Source: SKPS01 sp964469215 (GTDB taxonomy: Bacteria; Bacteroidota; Bacteroidia; Bacteroidales; SKPS01). From it: a stretch of DNA of 64,000 nt. Shown piece after piece: positions 47,130 through 55,856 of this stretch; the first letter of the stretch is position 1; each line of letters begins with the position of its first letter. The position numbers and the translations under genes were made by a program. The stretch spans positions 140,417 through 204,416 of the forward strand of contig CAYXYB010000003.1 in the NCBI GenBank assembly GCA_964469215.1. The letters are read 5' to 3'. The notes beneath the pieces were generated by a model, which saw nothing but the letters and a program-made list of their open reading frames with translations, was not told the origin of the DNA and searched no databases.

Positions 47130-47324
47130 TTACTTCAGGAGCATTTTTTTCACATTCCCTGCATCTGCACTATCAACTATTGTAAAGTAAGTAAGATTAC
47201 GTTTACGTTTGTTGGATTTTTTTGTAAGGATGTGACTTTTGTAAGCATGCTTCCTCTTCACCAAACCTGTACCAGTAAAAGAAAATCTCTTTTTAGCACT
47301 GGATTTCGACTTCATTTTAGGCAT
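47130..47324 (-). CDS. rpmI: 50S ribosomal protein L35
   Basis: A 64-residue basic protein starting MPKMKSKSSAKKRFSFTGTG, typical L35, with KRKHAYKSHILTKKSNKRKR. It lies 24 bp after infC and 77 bp before rplT in the conserved order. Confidence 0.97.
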   Translation of the reverse strand: MPKMKSKSSAKKRFSFTGTGLVKRKHAYKSHILTKKSNKRKRNLTYFTIVDSADAGNVKKMLLK

Positions 47325-47348
47325 TACTACTCTGTTTTATTATTGGTA

Positions 47349-47906
47349 TTATTTAGGTGTAATCATCATTATCATTCGCTTCCCTTCAAGCTTGGGTAAC
47401 TGTTCGAGTTTTCCATAATCTTCAAGTTCCTGGGCAAACTTCAGCAGAATATACTCCCCTTTTTCTTTGTAAATGATACTTCTTCCTTTAAAGAAAACAT
47501 CAACTTTAACCTTAGCTCCATCCTCAAGGAACTTTTGTGCATGTTTCAATTTGAAGTTGAAGTCATGATCATCGGTATTTGGGCCCAGGCGGATCTCTTT
47601 AATAACAACTTTGGCTGATTTAGCCTTCATCTCCTTCTGTTTCTTTTTCTGTTCGTAAAGAAACTTTTTATAGTCCATCACCCTGCATACAGGAGGGTTT
47701 GCTGTCGGAGAGATCTCAACAAGATCCAGGTCAAGGTCATCGGCAATTTTCAAGGCATCGCGCAGAGGCACGATAGCTGTTTCCATATTTTCGCCCACTA
47801 CTCTAACAACAGGGGCGGTTATTCGATGATTAATCCTGTGAGGATCTTCTTTTCTGGGTGTTCCGAACTTTCTCCTGCCCGGAACAGAGTCTTCATATTG
47901 TGCTAT
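47349..47906 (-). CDS. infC: Translation initiation factor IF-3 with an AUA start codon
   Basis: The IF-3 core is clear: RDALKIADDLDLDLVEISP, PVCRVMDYKKFLYEQKKKQKE and the C-terminal KEIRLGPN ... LPKLEGKRMIMMITP. No ATG, GTG or TTG lies upstream of mid-domain codons, yet the family-like N-terminus GRRKFGTPRKEDPHRINHRI continues in frame to ATA at 47906-47904, six bases after GGAGGT (47918-47913). The only in-frame stop is further up inside thrS. IF-3 genes characteristically use non-canonical starts (AUU in E. coli), allowing autoregulation by IF-3 start-codon proofreading. I therefore set the start at the AUA (185 aa). A start at the ATG at 47798 would lose the N-terminal domain. Confidence 0.9.
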   Translation of the reverse strand: MAQYEDSVPGRRKFGTPRKEDPHRINHRITAPVVRVVGENMETAIVPLRDALKIADDLDLDLVEISPTANPPVCRVMDYKKFLYEQKKKQKEMKAKSAKVVIKEIRLGPNTDDHDFNFKLKHAQKFLEDGAKVKVDVFFKGRSIIYKEKGEYILLKFAQELEDYGKLEQLPKLEGKRMIMMITPK

Positions 47907-47912
47907 ATTTTT

Positions 47913-47918
47913 ACCTCC
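47913..47918 (-). promoter_or_regulatory. Strong Shine-Dalgarno of infC (GGAGGT)
   Basis: GGAGGT sits six bases ahead of the ATA start. Bacteroidota rarely rely on such sequences, so its strength here supports the unusual start. Confidence 0.75.
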
Positions 47919-47938
47919 TATATTGGTTAAACTTTTAT

Positions 47939-49882
47939 TTAACTTATCGAATTGAGCAGTAGGGCAATCTCTTCATTGATCAGCCGCACAAATGCTTCAA
48001 TGCTCATTATGCCAAGATCGCCGGCGCCATGCTTTCTTACCGAAACAGTTTCGTTTTCAGCTTCTTTGTCACCAACAATAAGCATAAACGGAACTTTTTT
48101 CAGCTCTGCATCCCGAATCTTTCTGCCCGCTTTCTCACTCCTGTAATCAATTTGGGCGCGAATATCGGAATTATTCAGCAAATTTAAAACTTTTTCTGCA
48201 TATTCATGATATTTATCACTGATTGGCAATATGATAGCCTGTTCGGGGGCCAGCCACAGCGGGAAGTTACCGGCACAATGTTCGATAAGCACAGCCACAA
48301 AGCGCTCCATTGAACCAAAAGGAGCACGATGTATCATCACCGGTCTGTGAGATTGATTATCACTTCCGATATATTCGAGTTCAAATCTTTCAGGAAGATT
48401 GTAATCCACCTGAATTGTTCCCAACTGCCATTTACGGCCGAGAGCGTCTCTTACCATGAAATCGAGTTTTGGGCCATAAAAAGCAGCTTCACCATACTCG
48501 ATACTGGCCTTCATACCCTTCTCTTTAACAGCCTCTATTATTGCTTTTTCGGCTTTATCCCAGTTTTCTGAATTGCCAATATATTTTTCATGATTCACTT
48601 TATCACGAAGTGAGATCTGAGTTTCAAAATCTTCGAAATTAAGAGCTTTGAAGATATACAGGATGATATCCATTACCTTTTTAAATTCATCCTTAACCTG
48701 TTCAGGTGTGCAGAAGATGTGAGCATCATCCTGTGTAAATCCTCTTACCCTTGTAAGGCCATGAAGTTCACCACTCTGCTCATATCTGTACACAGTGCCA
48801 AACTCGGCATAACGTAAGGGCAGGTCTTTATAAGAATGGTAATTGTTTTTATATATCTCGCAATGGTGGGGGCAGTTCATAGGTTTAAGCATGAATGCTT
48901 CACCTTCCTGTGGAGTTAGTATAGGCCTGAAAGAGCTTTCACCGTATTTTGCATAGTGGCCGGAGGTTTTGTAGAGCTCAATATTGCCGATATGCGGTGT
49001 TATTACAGGAAGATATCCGGCTTCGCGTTGCAATTTTTTAAGGAACTGTTCGAGTCGTTCTCTGAGTTGCGCACCTTTTGGCAGCCAAAGTGGCAGCCCC
49101 AGCCCTACCTGCTGTGAAAAGGTGAAGAGTTCAAGTTCACGTCCAAGCTTCCGGTGATCTCTCTTTTTGGCCTCTTCGAGCATAATCAGATAATCTGAAA
49201 GCTCTTTCTGTTTCGGAAATGAAATACCATAAAGGCGTGTAAGCTGTTTCCTCTTTTCGTCACCCCTCCAGTATGCGCCTGCAACACTCAATATCTTCAC
49301 AGCTTTCACTGGTGAAGTATCCATAAGATGAGGCCCCCTGCAAAGATCAATAAAATCGCCTGACTCATACAAAGTGATCTCACCATCCTTAAGCTCACTA
49401 ATAAGCTCCAGTTTGTATTCATCTCCTTTTTTTGTAAAGAAAGCCTCTGCATCTTTCTTTGAGATTTCACGTCTGAAAAATTTATGTTTTTCTCTGGAAA
49501 TCTCAAGCATACGGTTTTCTATCTTCTCAAAATCATCAGATGAGATGATTCTGTCAGCAAGGTCGATGTCGTAGTAAAAACCATTTTCTATATCGGGTCC
49601 AATTCCAAATTTTGCACCCGGATAGAGTGATTCAACAGCGGCAGCCATAAGGTGAGCAGATGAATGCCACATTGTGGCCTTCCCTTCCGGATCATCCCAG
49701 GTTAACAACCTTACTCTGGCATCATGCGATATTTTCCTTCCGGCATCCCAGACCTCATCATTCACTTTAGCTGCCAGAACATTACGGGCAAGGCCTTCAC
49801 TGATCGAGAGAGCAATATCATAGCCTGAAACAGGCCCGTTATACTGCCTGATACTCCCATCTGGTAAGGAAATGTTGATCAT
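47939..49882 (-). CDS. thrS: Threonyl-tRNA synthetase
   Basis: A 647-residue enzyme with N-terminal TGS-like MINISLPDGSIRQYN, zinc-binding editing domain HSSAHLMAAAVE, class II motifs HGLTRVRGFTQDDAHIFC and the anticodon-binding C-terminus (ILPISDKYHEYAEKVLN). It charges tRNA-Thr with threonine. An earlier in-frame start (49912) adds a non-family stretch; the ATG at 49882 is chosen. First gene of the thrS-infC-rpmI-rplT operon; infC begins 32 bp past its stop. Confidence 0.96.
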   Translation of the reverse strand: MINISLPDGSIRQYNGPVSGYDIALSISEGLARNVLAAKVNDEVWDAGRKISHDARVRLLTWDDPEGKATMWHSSAHLMAAAVESLYPGAKFGIGPDIENGFYYDIDLADRIISSDDFEKIENRMLEISREKHKFFRREISKKDAEAFFTKKGDEYKLELISELKDGEITLYESGDFIDLCRGPHLMDTSPVKAVKILSVAGAYWRGDEKRKQLTRLYGISFPKQKELSDYLIMLEEAKKRDHRKLGRELELFTFSQQVGLGLPLWLPKGAQLRERLEQFLKKLQREAGYLPVITPHIGNIELYKTSGHYAKYGESSFRPILTPQEGEAFMLKPMNCPHHCEIYKNNYHSYKDLPLRYAEFGTVYRYEQSGELHGLTRVRGFTQDDAHIFCTPEQVKDEFKKVMDIILYIFKALNFEDFETQISLRDKVNHEKYIGNSENWDKAEKAIIEAVKEKGMKASIEYGEAAFYGPKLDFMVRDALGRKWQLGTIQVDYNLPERFELEYIGSDNQSHRPVMIHRAPFGSMERFVAVLIEHCAGNFPLWLAPEQAIILPISDKYHEYAEKVLNLLNNSDIRAQIDYRSEKAGRKIRDAELKKVPFMLIVGDKEAENETVSVRKHGAGDLGIMSIEAFVRLINEEIALLLNSIS

Positions 49883-49957
49883 AAAACAAATTTTTCTAAA
49901 AACAGGGCGCAAAATTAAGCTTTTATTTCAAGCAAACAGCGCAACCATAAAGTTTAT

Positions 49958-51328
49958 TCAGGCTTTACGTACTATAAGTTGTGCATTGATGTACCCGGTC
50001 ACGACAACGCTGTCTCCTTTTTCCAGATAACCTGTCTCTGCAGCAGCATCATAATGGATATCATTAATCTCTATTTTACCCACAGGCCTGAGGATTGTAA
50101 CAGCAATACCTTGGCTGCCAATAAGTGACTGTAGGCCTTCCTCCATAATTGTATAGCCAAGTTCTGCTTTCTGCTCAGTTTCAAGGGACAACTGGCCAAA
50201 CAAACGGGTTGAGTGTCCGAAAATATTTATGGTTAAAAAATACGAGCTCACCAAAGCCATGAATATTGCAGTTATCACGATGGAAAATGAGATCAGGACA
50301 GAACCTGTATTAACCCCGCTGAAGTCGAACCGCACATTCTCAAGCATGCTGAGTGCAAGGCCTGTAATTATGAGTGTTATTCCTAACACTCCGGGGACAC
50401 CGAACCCCGGAAGTGCAAATATTTCTACACCAAGTAAAATCAAGCCCACGATAAAAATCAGTATTTCCCAATGTTCTGCCAGTCCTTCAAGGTAAAGGGG
50501 GGCAAAATAGAGAACTGCGCCGGTAATTGCAGCAGCCAGGGGGAAACCCACCCCGGGTGTCTGAAGCTCAAAATAAATTCCACCAATTATCAACATTATC
50601 AGCAACCCGCTAATGAAGGGTTTAACAAGAAACCCAATGATGCGATCAATTAAGGTAAGCTCCTGAAAAACAATTTCATAATCTTCAAAGCCATACTTAT
50701 TGATCACCTCTTCAACAGTTTCTGCCACACCTTCACAAAATCCATGTTTTATAGCTTCGGATGTTGTGAATGTAAGCACCTTTCCCGAATCGGTGATTCC
50801 TTCGATATAAATATCCGGATCAACCATTGCTTCGGCTATTTCCGGATTACGTCCTTTAGCTTCTGCAGTTGCACGCATTGATGAACGCATGTATGACTGA
50901 TACTTGTCAGGAAGTGCCTGTGCATCCTGTGTCACTACAGTTGCCGCCCCGATTCTTGCCCCTTTACGCATATAAATGCTGTCGCATGAAATTGATATCC
51001 ATGCCCCTGCAGAAGCAGCGTTGTTGTCTATAAATACCACCACTGGAATTCTTGAATTAACAATCCGTGTGCTGATGCTATCAGCTGTAAGCACCATTCC
51101 TCCATAAGTATTTAAATGAATAAGGATAAGGTCTGCACCTTTTGCTTCAGCATCTTCAAAAGCTTTCTGGGTTTTAAGCCAGACAGGGGGAGCAATATCC
51201 TCTTTAATGTCGAATTTATAAACGATCTTACGGCCGGAGGTATTCTGGGCTTCCAGTGTTGTGCAGGCAAATGCTATCAAAACCAAAACAATATAACAAC
51301 AAAATCTCTTTTCCGATTTAATATTCAT
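49958..51328 (-). CDS. NfeD-family membrane protease-like protein (ClpP class)
   Basis: A long-form NfeD: a signal segment (FCCYIVLVLIAFACTTLEA), a ClpP-like serine protease domain with HLNTYGGMVL, the Ser region NNAASAGAWISI and Lys in MRKGARIGAATVV, then several transmembrane helices (about 250-390) and a C-terminal OB-fold domain. NfeD proteins cleave or regulate SPFH/stomatin-family proteins. No stomatin gene is next to it. A start at 51328 is chosen because upstream ATGs would put 22 residues before the signal segment. Confidence 0.87.
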   Translation of the reverse strand: MNIKSEKRFCCYIVLVLIAFACTTLEAQNTSGRKIVYKFDIKEDIAPPVWLKTQKAFEDAEAKGADLILIHLNTYGGMVLTADSISTRIVNSRIPVVVFIDNNAASAGAWISISCDSIYMRKGARIGAATVVTQDAQALPDKYQSYMRSSMRATAEAKGRNPEIAEAMVDPDIYIEGITDSGKVLTFTTSEAIKHGFCEGVAETVEEVINKYGFEDYEIVFQELTLIDRIIGFLVKPFISGLLIMLIIGGIYFELQTPGVGFPLAAAITGAVLYFAPLYLEGLAEHWEILIFIVGLILLGVEIFALPGFGVPGVLGITLIITGLALSMLENVRFDFSGVNTGSVLISFSIVITAIFMALVSSYFLTINIFGHSTRLFGQLSLETEQKAELGYTIMEEGLQSLIGSQGIAVTILRPVGKIEINDIHYDAAAETGYLEKGDSVVVTGYINAQLIVRKA

Positions 51329-51440
51329 TAGTGTTAAAACAGTTTTATTGATATCTATGGAAATATTTCTGTCCAAAATTAAACCCCATTTCAATATAAA
51401 ACAAAAAACAGACTATTTGTTTAATAATGAATTTATATTG

Positions 51441-51475
51441 CAAAAAAAAAGGCTACCTCAAAGATGAAGTAGCCT
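51441..51475 (-). terminator. Terminator of the Ala/Glu-rich lipoprotein gene
   Basis: AGGCTAC / GTAGCCT stem with extra pairing in the loop, followed on the minus strand by a 9-T run. Confidence 0.8.
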
Positions 51476-51495
51476 GATTTGCGCAAGGGTGGTAA

Positions 51496-51849
51496 TTAAT
51501 TACCGCTTGTGCCGCCACCACGTAACTTCTTGGTTGCCGGAGCTTCCTGCTTTACTTCCTGAACAACTTCCTTAGCCTTCTGATAAGTAGTTTTCTTTGC
51601 AGGTTGAGCTTTTGCTGCTTCAGCTTCTGCTACTGCTGCTGCTTCTGCTGCTGCTGCTGCTTCAGCTTCTGCTGCTGCCAGAGCTTCTGCTTCAGCTGCT
51701 GCTGCTGCTTCAGCTGCTGCCAAAGAATCAGCTTGTGCAATAGAATCCTTAATTCTCTGAGCTTCTGCCTCTTCTGCTGCTTTGTTACCACAGGCTGCCA
51801 TTCCAATGACAAAACCAAGAATCATGAGTACCGATAAAACCTTTTTCAT
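51496..51849 (-). CDS. Ala/Glu-rich low-complexity lipoprotein
   Basis: A 117-residue protein with a signal and lipobox (GFVIGMAACGN). The mature part is almost entirely Ala/Glu (roughly residues 25-80), predicted helical, then a Lys/Gln-rich stretch and a short tail GGGTSGN. The DNA is a triplet-repeat-like tract of GCN/CTG codons. No domain is recognised. A helical linker or envelope spacer is plausible but not shown. Confidence 0.65.
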   Translation of the reverse strand: MKKVLSVLMILGFVIGMAACGNKAAEEAEAQRIKDSIAQADSLAAAEAAAAAEAEALAAAEAEAAAAAEAAAVAEAEAAKAQPAKKTTYQKAKEVVQEVKQEAPATKKLRGGGTSGN

Positions 51850-51881
51850 AACTTTAATTGCTTTTAGTTTGATTGATGGTG

Positions 51882-51889
51882 CAAAATTA
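51882..51889 (-). promoter_or_regulatory. Promoter -7-like box (minus strand TAATTTTG)
   Basis: TAnnTTTG match on the minus strand 33 bp upstream of the lipoprotein start. The -33 TTTG nearby is at 13 bp, too short. Confidence 0.3.
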
Positions 51890-51932
51890 ACCTATTTTTA
51901 ATCAAACGTGAATAAAAATAAAAAATAATTAT

Positions 51933-51940
51933 TATTTTTG
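51933..51940 (+). promoter_or_regulatory. Promoter -7-like box (TATTTTTG)
   Basis: TAnnTTTG match 40 bp upstream of the lipoprotein start at 51980; sits in the divergent region shared with the Ala/Glu lipoprotein. Confidence 0.3.
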
Positions 51941-51979
51941 CAAAAAAAATGATTCTTATCATTCACCAAAAAAAAAACC

Positions 51980-52654
51980 ATGAAAAAAATGAGATTTATT
52001 CTGATGGCAATTGTTGCATCAATGCTAGCGTTTACCGCTTGTGAAACAGAAGATTTCGACGATCCTGTAATTACTTTAACCGGAGATGCCGAAATGGATA
52101 TTGTTTTAAATGTAGCAGGTGGTTTTGTTGAACCTGGTTTTGCAGCCGAGGACAACAAAGACGGTGACCTGACTGCCAATGTAATTGTTACAGGAGTTGT
52201 TGACCCTGCCAAGATTGGCACTTACACGCTTACTTATAGTGTATCTGACAAAGCAGGCAACAAGGGAACAGTTACCAGGAAAGTTAATGTAATTGTAAAC
52301 CAGGCTTCCTACACAGGCACATGGAATGTTAAAGAAGTTATCACTGGTGACAATCCGGATCCAAACTGGATGTACACTGCAACAGTGACAGCTTCAGCCA
52401 CAAATCAGATGAGGATACTTATCGCCAATTTCGGAGGAGGAACAGGCACAACAGCCAATGTGGATTTCGATAAATTCGGGAAATTCACGATTGCAAATCA
52501 GCCATTTATCGGCACTACAGAAAACGGGACCATTGAAGGTGATGGAATTAGCTCAACATCTCCGGGTGGCGACACTCTGACCATCAAATACAAACTGGTA
52601 TGGGCAACATCAGGCACAGATTACAGCACAGGTACCTGGGTTAAAGCCAAATAG
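51980..52654 (+). CDS. Lipoprotein with DUF5011-type Ig-like domain
   Basis: A 224-residue lipoprotein (lipobox MLAFTACET). Residues about 27-110 are a bacterial Ig-like DUF5011 domain: DDPVITLTGD, VEPGFAAEDNKDGDLT, VDPAKIGTYTLTYSVSDKAGN. The C-terminal half (about 112-224; TGTWNVKEVITGDN ... GTWVKAK) is lipocalin-like beta-sheet. It is predicted to be on the outer membrane or cell surface. Function unknown; a bidirectional terminator follows. Confidence 0.75.
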   Translation: MKKMRFILMAIVASMLAFTACETEDFDDPVITLTGDAEMDIVLNVAGGFVEPGFAAEDNKDGDLTANVIVTGVVDPAKIGTYTLTYSVSDKAGNKGTVTRKVNVIVNQASYTGTWNVKEVITGDNPDPNWMYTATVTASATNQMRILIANFGGGTGTTANVDFDKFGKFTIANQPFIGTTENGTIEGDGISSTSPGGDTLTIKYKLVWATSGTDYSTGTWVKAK

Positions 52655-52672
52655 TTCCAGTTTAGGCTAACT

Positions 52673-52710
52673 AAAAAGAGGGTGTCTCAAAAGCCACCCT
52701 CTTTTTTTTT
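52673..52710. terminator. Bidirectional terminator between convergent genes
   Basis: Perfect 12-bp-arm hairpin (AAAAAGAGGGTG / CACCCTCTTTTT, 10-nt loop) with a 9-T run on the plus side and five on the minus side. It serves the 51980 lipoprotein gene and the nitronate monooxygenase-like gene ending at 52713. Confidence 0.88.
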
Positions 52711-52712
52711 CA

Positions 52713-53792
52713 TTAGAGACTAAATGCTAACATTTGTTTATAGCCCGCCAGGATATCATCTATTACCTCTTTAACAGTATTGATAATCCTTGCACGGAAA
52801 GCATTTGTTCCGGCAAATGCAAATCCTGAATTCATTTTGCCCAGATAAGCACTATACAATGCATTCATGATGCAATAGGGAGTTGAGACAATCTCACAGG
52901 ACTTAATACAATGAAAGGGGCATTTCAGGGGGTGCTTTAATCCCATATCGACCTTTTCCAGAAAACTGTTCCTTATTGCCCTTCCGGGCATACCAACCGG
53001 GCTTTGGATAAGCTTAATATCATTTTCAGATGCATCAAGATATGATTGTTTAAAAGCTTCAGAAGCATCGCATTCCACAGTTGTTACAAACCTGCTTCCT
53101 AACTGAACCCCTTTAGCACCAAGCTTCATGATATTATACATATCCTCACCTGTATAAATTCCACCTGCTGCAATAACCGGGATGCTACAGTTATATTTAT
53201 TCTCGAAATATTCGAGTTCTGTAATCACTTCAGTAATCAGAGTTTCCAGAGTATATTGTACATTCCCGATATCATCCTTCTTAAAACCGAGGTGTCCACC
53301 AGCCATAGGCCCTTCAACAACAACAGCATCGGGAAGATAATCATAAGCTGACTTCCACTTTGTGCATATCAGCTTTGCAGCCCTTGCAGAAGAAACAATA
53401 GGAACAAGCCTTGTAACACTATCCTCCTGCAGAAATGACGGCAGATCGAGAGGAAGACCGGCTCCTGAAAAAAGAATATCAACCTTTTCCGAGATTGCCG
53501 TCCTTACCATATCGGCATAATTGGTCATTGCAACCATTATGTTAACGCCAATAATTCCTTTCGTCAGAGATCGCGCTTTTCGGATCTCTGTTTTCAGTCC
53601 TTCAATATTTGCATGAGGATAATCGAGATTACGATTATTGTGTATCAAACCAAGCCCAGCTGCCGATATAACTCCTACCCCACCCTGTTCAGCCACTGCT
53701 GCAGCAAGCCCTGAAAGCGAAATCCCCACTCCCATGCCACCCTGGATAATTGGTATCGGAATGTTGATCCCGCCTATATTTAAAAATATCAT
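52713..53792 (-). CDS. Nitronate monooxygenase-like FMN enzyme
   Basis: A 359-residue protein of the 2-nitropropane dioxygenase/nitronate monooxygenase family: PIIQGGMGVGIS, NIMVAMTNYADM, GLPLDLPSF, VVVEGPMAGGHLGF, PVIAAGGIYTGEDM and GAKGVQLGSRFV. Such enzymes oxidise nitronates, but many Bacteroidota paralogues have unknown roles (they also resemble FabK-type reductases). The open frame reaches 53822; the ATG at 53792 fits the family. The C-terminus has several Cys (CPFHCIKSCEI) not common to all members. Confidence 0.85.
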   Translation of the reverse strand: MIFLNIGGINIPIPIIQGGMGVGISLSGLAAAVAEQGGVGVISAAGLGLIHNNRNLDYPHANIEGLKTEIRKARSLTKGIIGVNIMVAMTNYADMVRTAISEKVDILFSGAGLPLDLPSFLQEDSVTRLVPIVSSARAAKLICTKWKSAYDYLPDAVVVEGPMAGGHLGFKKDDIGNVQYTLETLITEVITELEYFENKYNCSIPVIAAGGIYTGEDMYNIMKLGAKGVQLGSRFVTTVECDASEAFKQSYLDASENDIKLIQSPVGMPGRAIRNSFLEKVDMGLKHPLKCPFHCIKSCEIVSTPYCIMNALYSAYLGKMNSGFAFAGTNAFRARIINTVKEVIDDILAGYKQMLAFSL

Positions 53793-53871
53793 TTCATTGC
53801 CCCGCAATAAATTAAAAATCAAGGCAAAGATACAAAAACATTATGAGCAAACTACGAAAACGTTATAATTA

Positions 53872-54264
53872 TTATTTTGTCAACTCAAACAAATTTCCGT
53901 CATCATCCTGATAATTAAACTCGTTGCTCGTAAGGCGGATGATTTTGCAACTAGATGTTACATTCCCAATGATTACGTAAACCATCTCTTTGTTTTCACT
54001 GATTTCCCACGTTCCCTCGTATTTAACATCACCGGTTACAATGGATAAAACTTCCTTATATTTTCCATCACTCATAAATGTCTTAATCCATGGTGTGTTA
54101 ATAACTCCACCATTGTATTTGTTGATTTTCCATTCCCCAACCAGGTATGATTTCATTTTTGCAAGAGATAAAGACCTGCCATCTTCAAATTTTTCACACC
54201 CTGATATTCCTAACAAAACAATAAATACAACAACCCATCCTGCAGTAAGATTTTTCAATTTCAT
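53872..54264 (-). CDS. Lipocalin-like lipoprotein
   Basis: A 130-residue lipoprotein (lipobox LLGISGCEK) with a lipocalin-like core: LVGEWKINKYNGG, MSDGKYKEV, YEGTWEISENKEMVYV and KIIRLTSNEFNYQ. It shows the GxW start of small lipocalin-like families common in Bacteroidota. Ligand unknown. It stands alone. Confidence 0.7.
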   Translation of the reverse strand: MKLKNLTAGWVVVFIVLLGISGCEKFEDGRSLSLAKMKSYLVGEWKINKYNGGVINTPWIKTFMSDGKYKEVLSIVTGDVKYEGTWEISENKEMVYVIIGNVTSSCKIIRLTSNEFNYQDDDGNLFELTK

Positions 54265-54324
54265 CGTTGTTTAATTAAAATGATTTGTAGACACAAAAAT
54301 AGTTAGTTTTAGATTGAAAATAGC

Positions 54325-54332
54325 TAGGTTTG
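54325..54332 (+). promoter_or_regulatory. Promoter -7-like box (TAGGTTTG)
   Basis: TAnnTTTG match 45 bp before the ATG of the GT39 gene; no clear -33. Confidence 0.35.
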
Positions 54333-54377
54333 TAAATCAAAAGAAAAAATATTAGCACATTGAATATCAAATACATA

Positions 54378-55856
54378 ATGAACAAGAAATTTCTGGTGCT
54401 AATAATAGGGTGCCTTCTTACCCTACCTGCACTGTTCATTAACCTCGGTGTGATGCCATATACTTCTGATGAACCCACTCGTGCTATAGTAACAATGGAG
54501 ATGATCTGGTCCGGCAATCTGATCACACCAACATTCACAGGAGAATACTATTACAATAAACCACCCCTTTACAACTGGATATTGATCCCATTTGCCTCTT
54601 TCAGCAGCGGCGAAGTTGAATGGCATCTCCGGATTCCTTCCATTCTGGCTCTTTTTGGCTTTTGCCTCACGATTTTTTTATTTACCCGAAAATGGTTTGG
54701 TAACAGGCACGCTCTGGTTGCCTCATTAATGTATATAACCTGCGGAAGGATCCTTTTCTGGGATTCAATGCTAGGACTTATCGACATCTTCTATTCATGG
54801 ATCACGTTCACAGGCTTTGTGTTTATCATTAACGGAATATTAAAAAATGAACTCCGGCAACTCTACCTTGCATCATATCTTCTTGCTGCGCTGGGATTTT
54901 TGTTAAAAGGGATGCCTTCGCTGGTTTTTCAGGCTATAACTCTTATAACGGTTTTTATTGCTACAAAAAAATTTCGTCATCTGTTCAGCTTGTGGCATTT
55001 TGCAGGAATCGCCCTTTTTCTGATCATTGCAGGGTCATATATGTGGTTATATAGCCGCGAAAACTCCCTGCAACAGCTACTTTCGGTTCTCTGGGATCAG
55101 TCGAGCCAGAGAACTGCAATGCGCAAAGGTTTTTCTGATTCCATATACCATTTATTACTGTTCCACCCCAAAATGGTGTATCATTTTCTGCCATGGTCAG
55201 TTTTTGTCGTACTGCTTGTATTCAGGCCATACAGACAAAAAGTTTCAGGCTGGTTCAGAACAGAGGACAATCAAAATACGGATTGTAAATCTGAACTACA
55301 TTATAATCAAGTTCTGAGGCTTATTATTCTGGTTTTTTGCGCCAATATTATTGTTTACTGGTTATCCCCTGCTACAATACCACGATATGTGCTAATGCTG
55401 GCACCACTCACTTTTATTCCTATAACCATCCTGTTGGAAAAATCAAGAGTTATCAACATCATAATACCTTTACTTGTAATATTAATGCTATCAGTTCGAA
55501 TAGTGTTCAATATTGCCTGGTTACCGGAAAAAGCCAAAGAAGTGGCAGAATACAGACAGAAGAATGATGCTTTAAGAATATCAGAAATAACCAAAGGAAA
55601 ATCTCTTCAGATTGTTGGAAACGCATGGATTGACCATTCAACAATAATATATCTGATGACAAATCGTAATGAACCGATTACCAGAGAGCATAAACAGCTG
55701 ATTGCAGGCAACTATTATCTTACCAACGAAAAACAGTTTGCCCGCATCCCTTTCCCAGAAGAAGTATCTTACAAAGTTATCGACTCTACTTTTATCCGGC
55801 ATCAGAATTTAAGAACCTATTTGTTAACCTTTGATAAAAATATAAAACTGCCATGA
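54378..55856 (+). CDS. GT39/ArnT-like membrane glycosyltransferase
   Basis: A 492-residue integral membrane protein with 10 or more transmembrane helices. The N-terminus has the PMT/ArnT signature (YTSDEPTRAIVTMEM, YYNKPPLYNW), with the acidic pair in the first external loop. Such enzymes transfer sugars from polyprenyl-phosphate donors to lipid A or proteins. The frame opens with a TTG at 54360; ATG at 54378 is chosen. It overlaps the GT2 gene by 4 bp (ATGA), forming a donor/transfer pair. Confidence 0.85.
   Translation: MNKKFLVLIIGCLLTLPALFINLGVMPYTSDEPTRAIVTMEMIWSGNLITPTFTGEYYYNKPPLYNWILIPFASFSSGEVEWHLRIPSILALFGFCLTIFLFTRKWFGNRHALVASLMYITCGRILFWDSMLGLIDIFYSWITFTGFVFIINGILKNELRQLYLASYLLAALGFLLKGMPSLVFQAITLITVFIATKKFRHLFSLWHFAGIALFLIIAGSYMWLYSRENSLQQLLSVLWDQSSQRTAMRKGFSDSIYHLLLFHPKMVYHFLPWSVFVVLLVFRPYRQKVSGWFRTEDNQNTDCKSELHYNQVLRLIILVFCANIIVYWLSPATIPRYVLMLAPLTFIPITILLEKSRVINIIIPLLVILMLSVRIVFNIAWLPEKAKEVAEYRQKNDALRISEITKGKSLQIVGNAWIDHSTIIYLMTNRNEPITREHKQLIAGNYYLTNEKQFARIPFPEEVSYKVIDSTFIRHQNLRTYLLTFDKNIKLP

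Noticed and set aside
47349..47798. Start of infC at the ATG at 47798
   Set aside because: It would remove most of the N-terminal domain; the conserved sequence continues upstream to the ATA at 47906.
51604..51837. Cys-rich 77-codon open frame on the plus strand
   Set aside because: It is the complement of the Ala/Glu triplet tract; Cys/Ser runs arise from the repeated codons.
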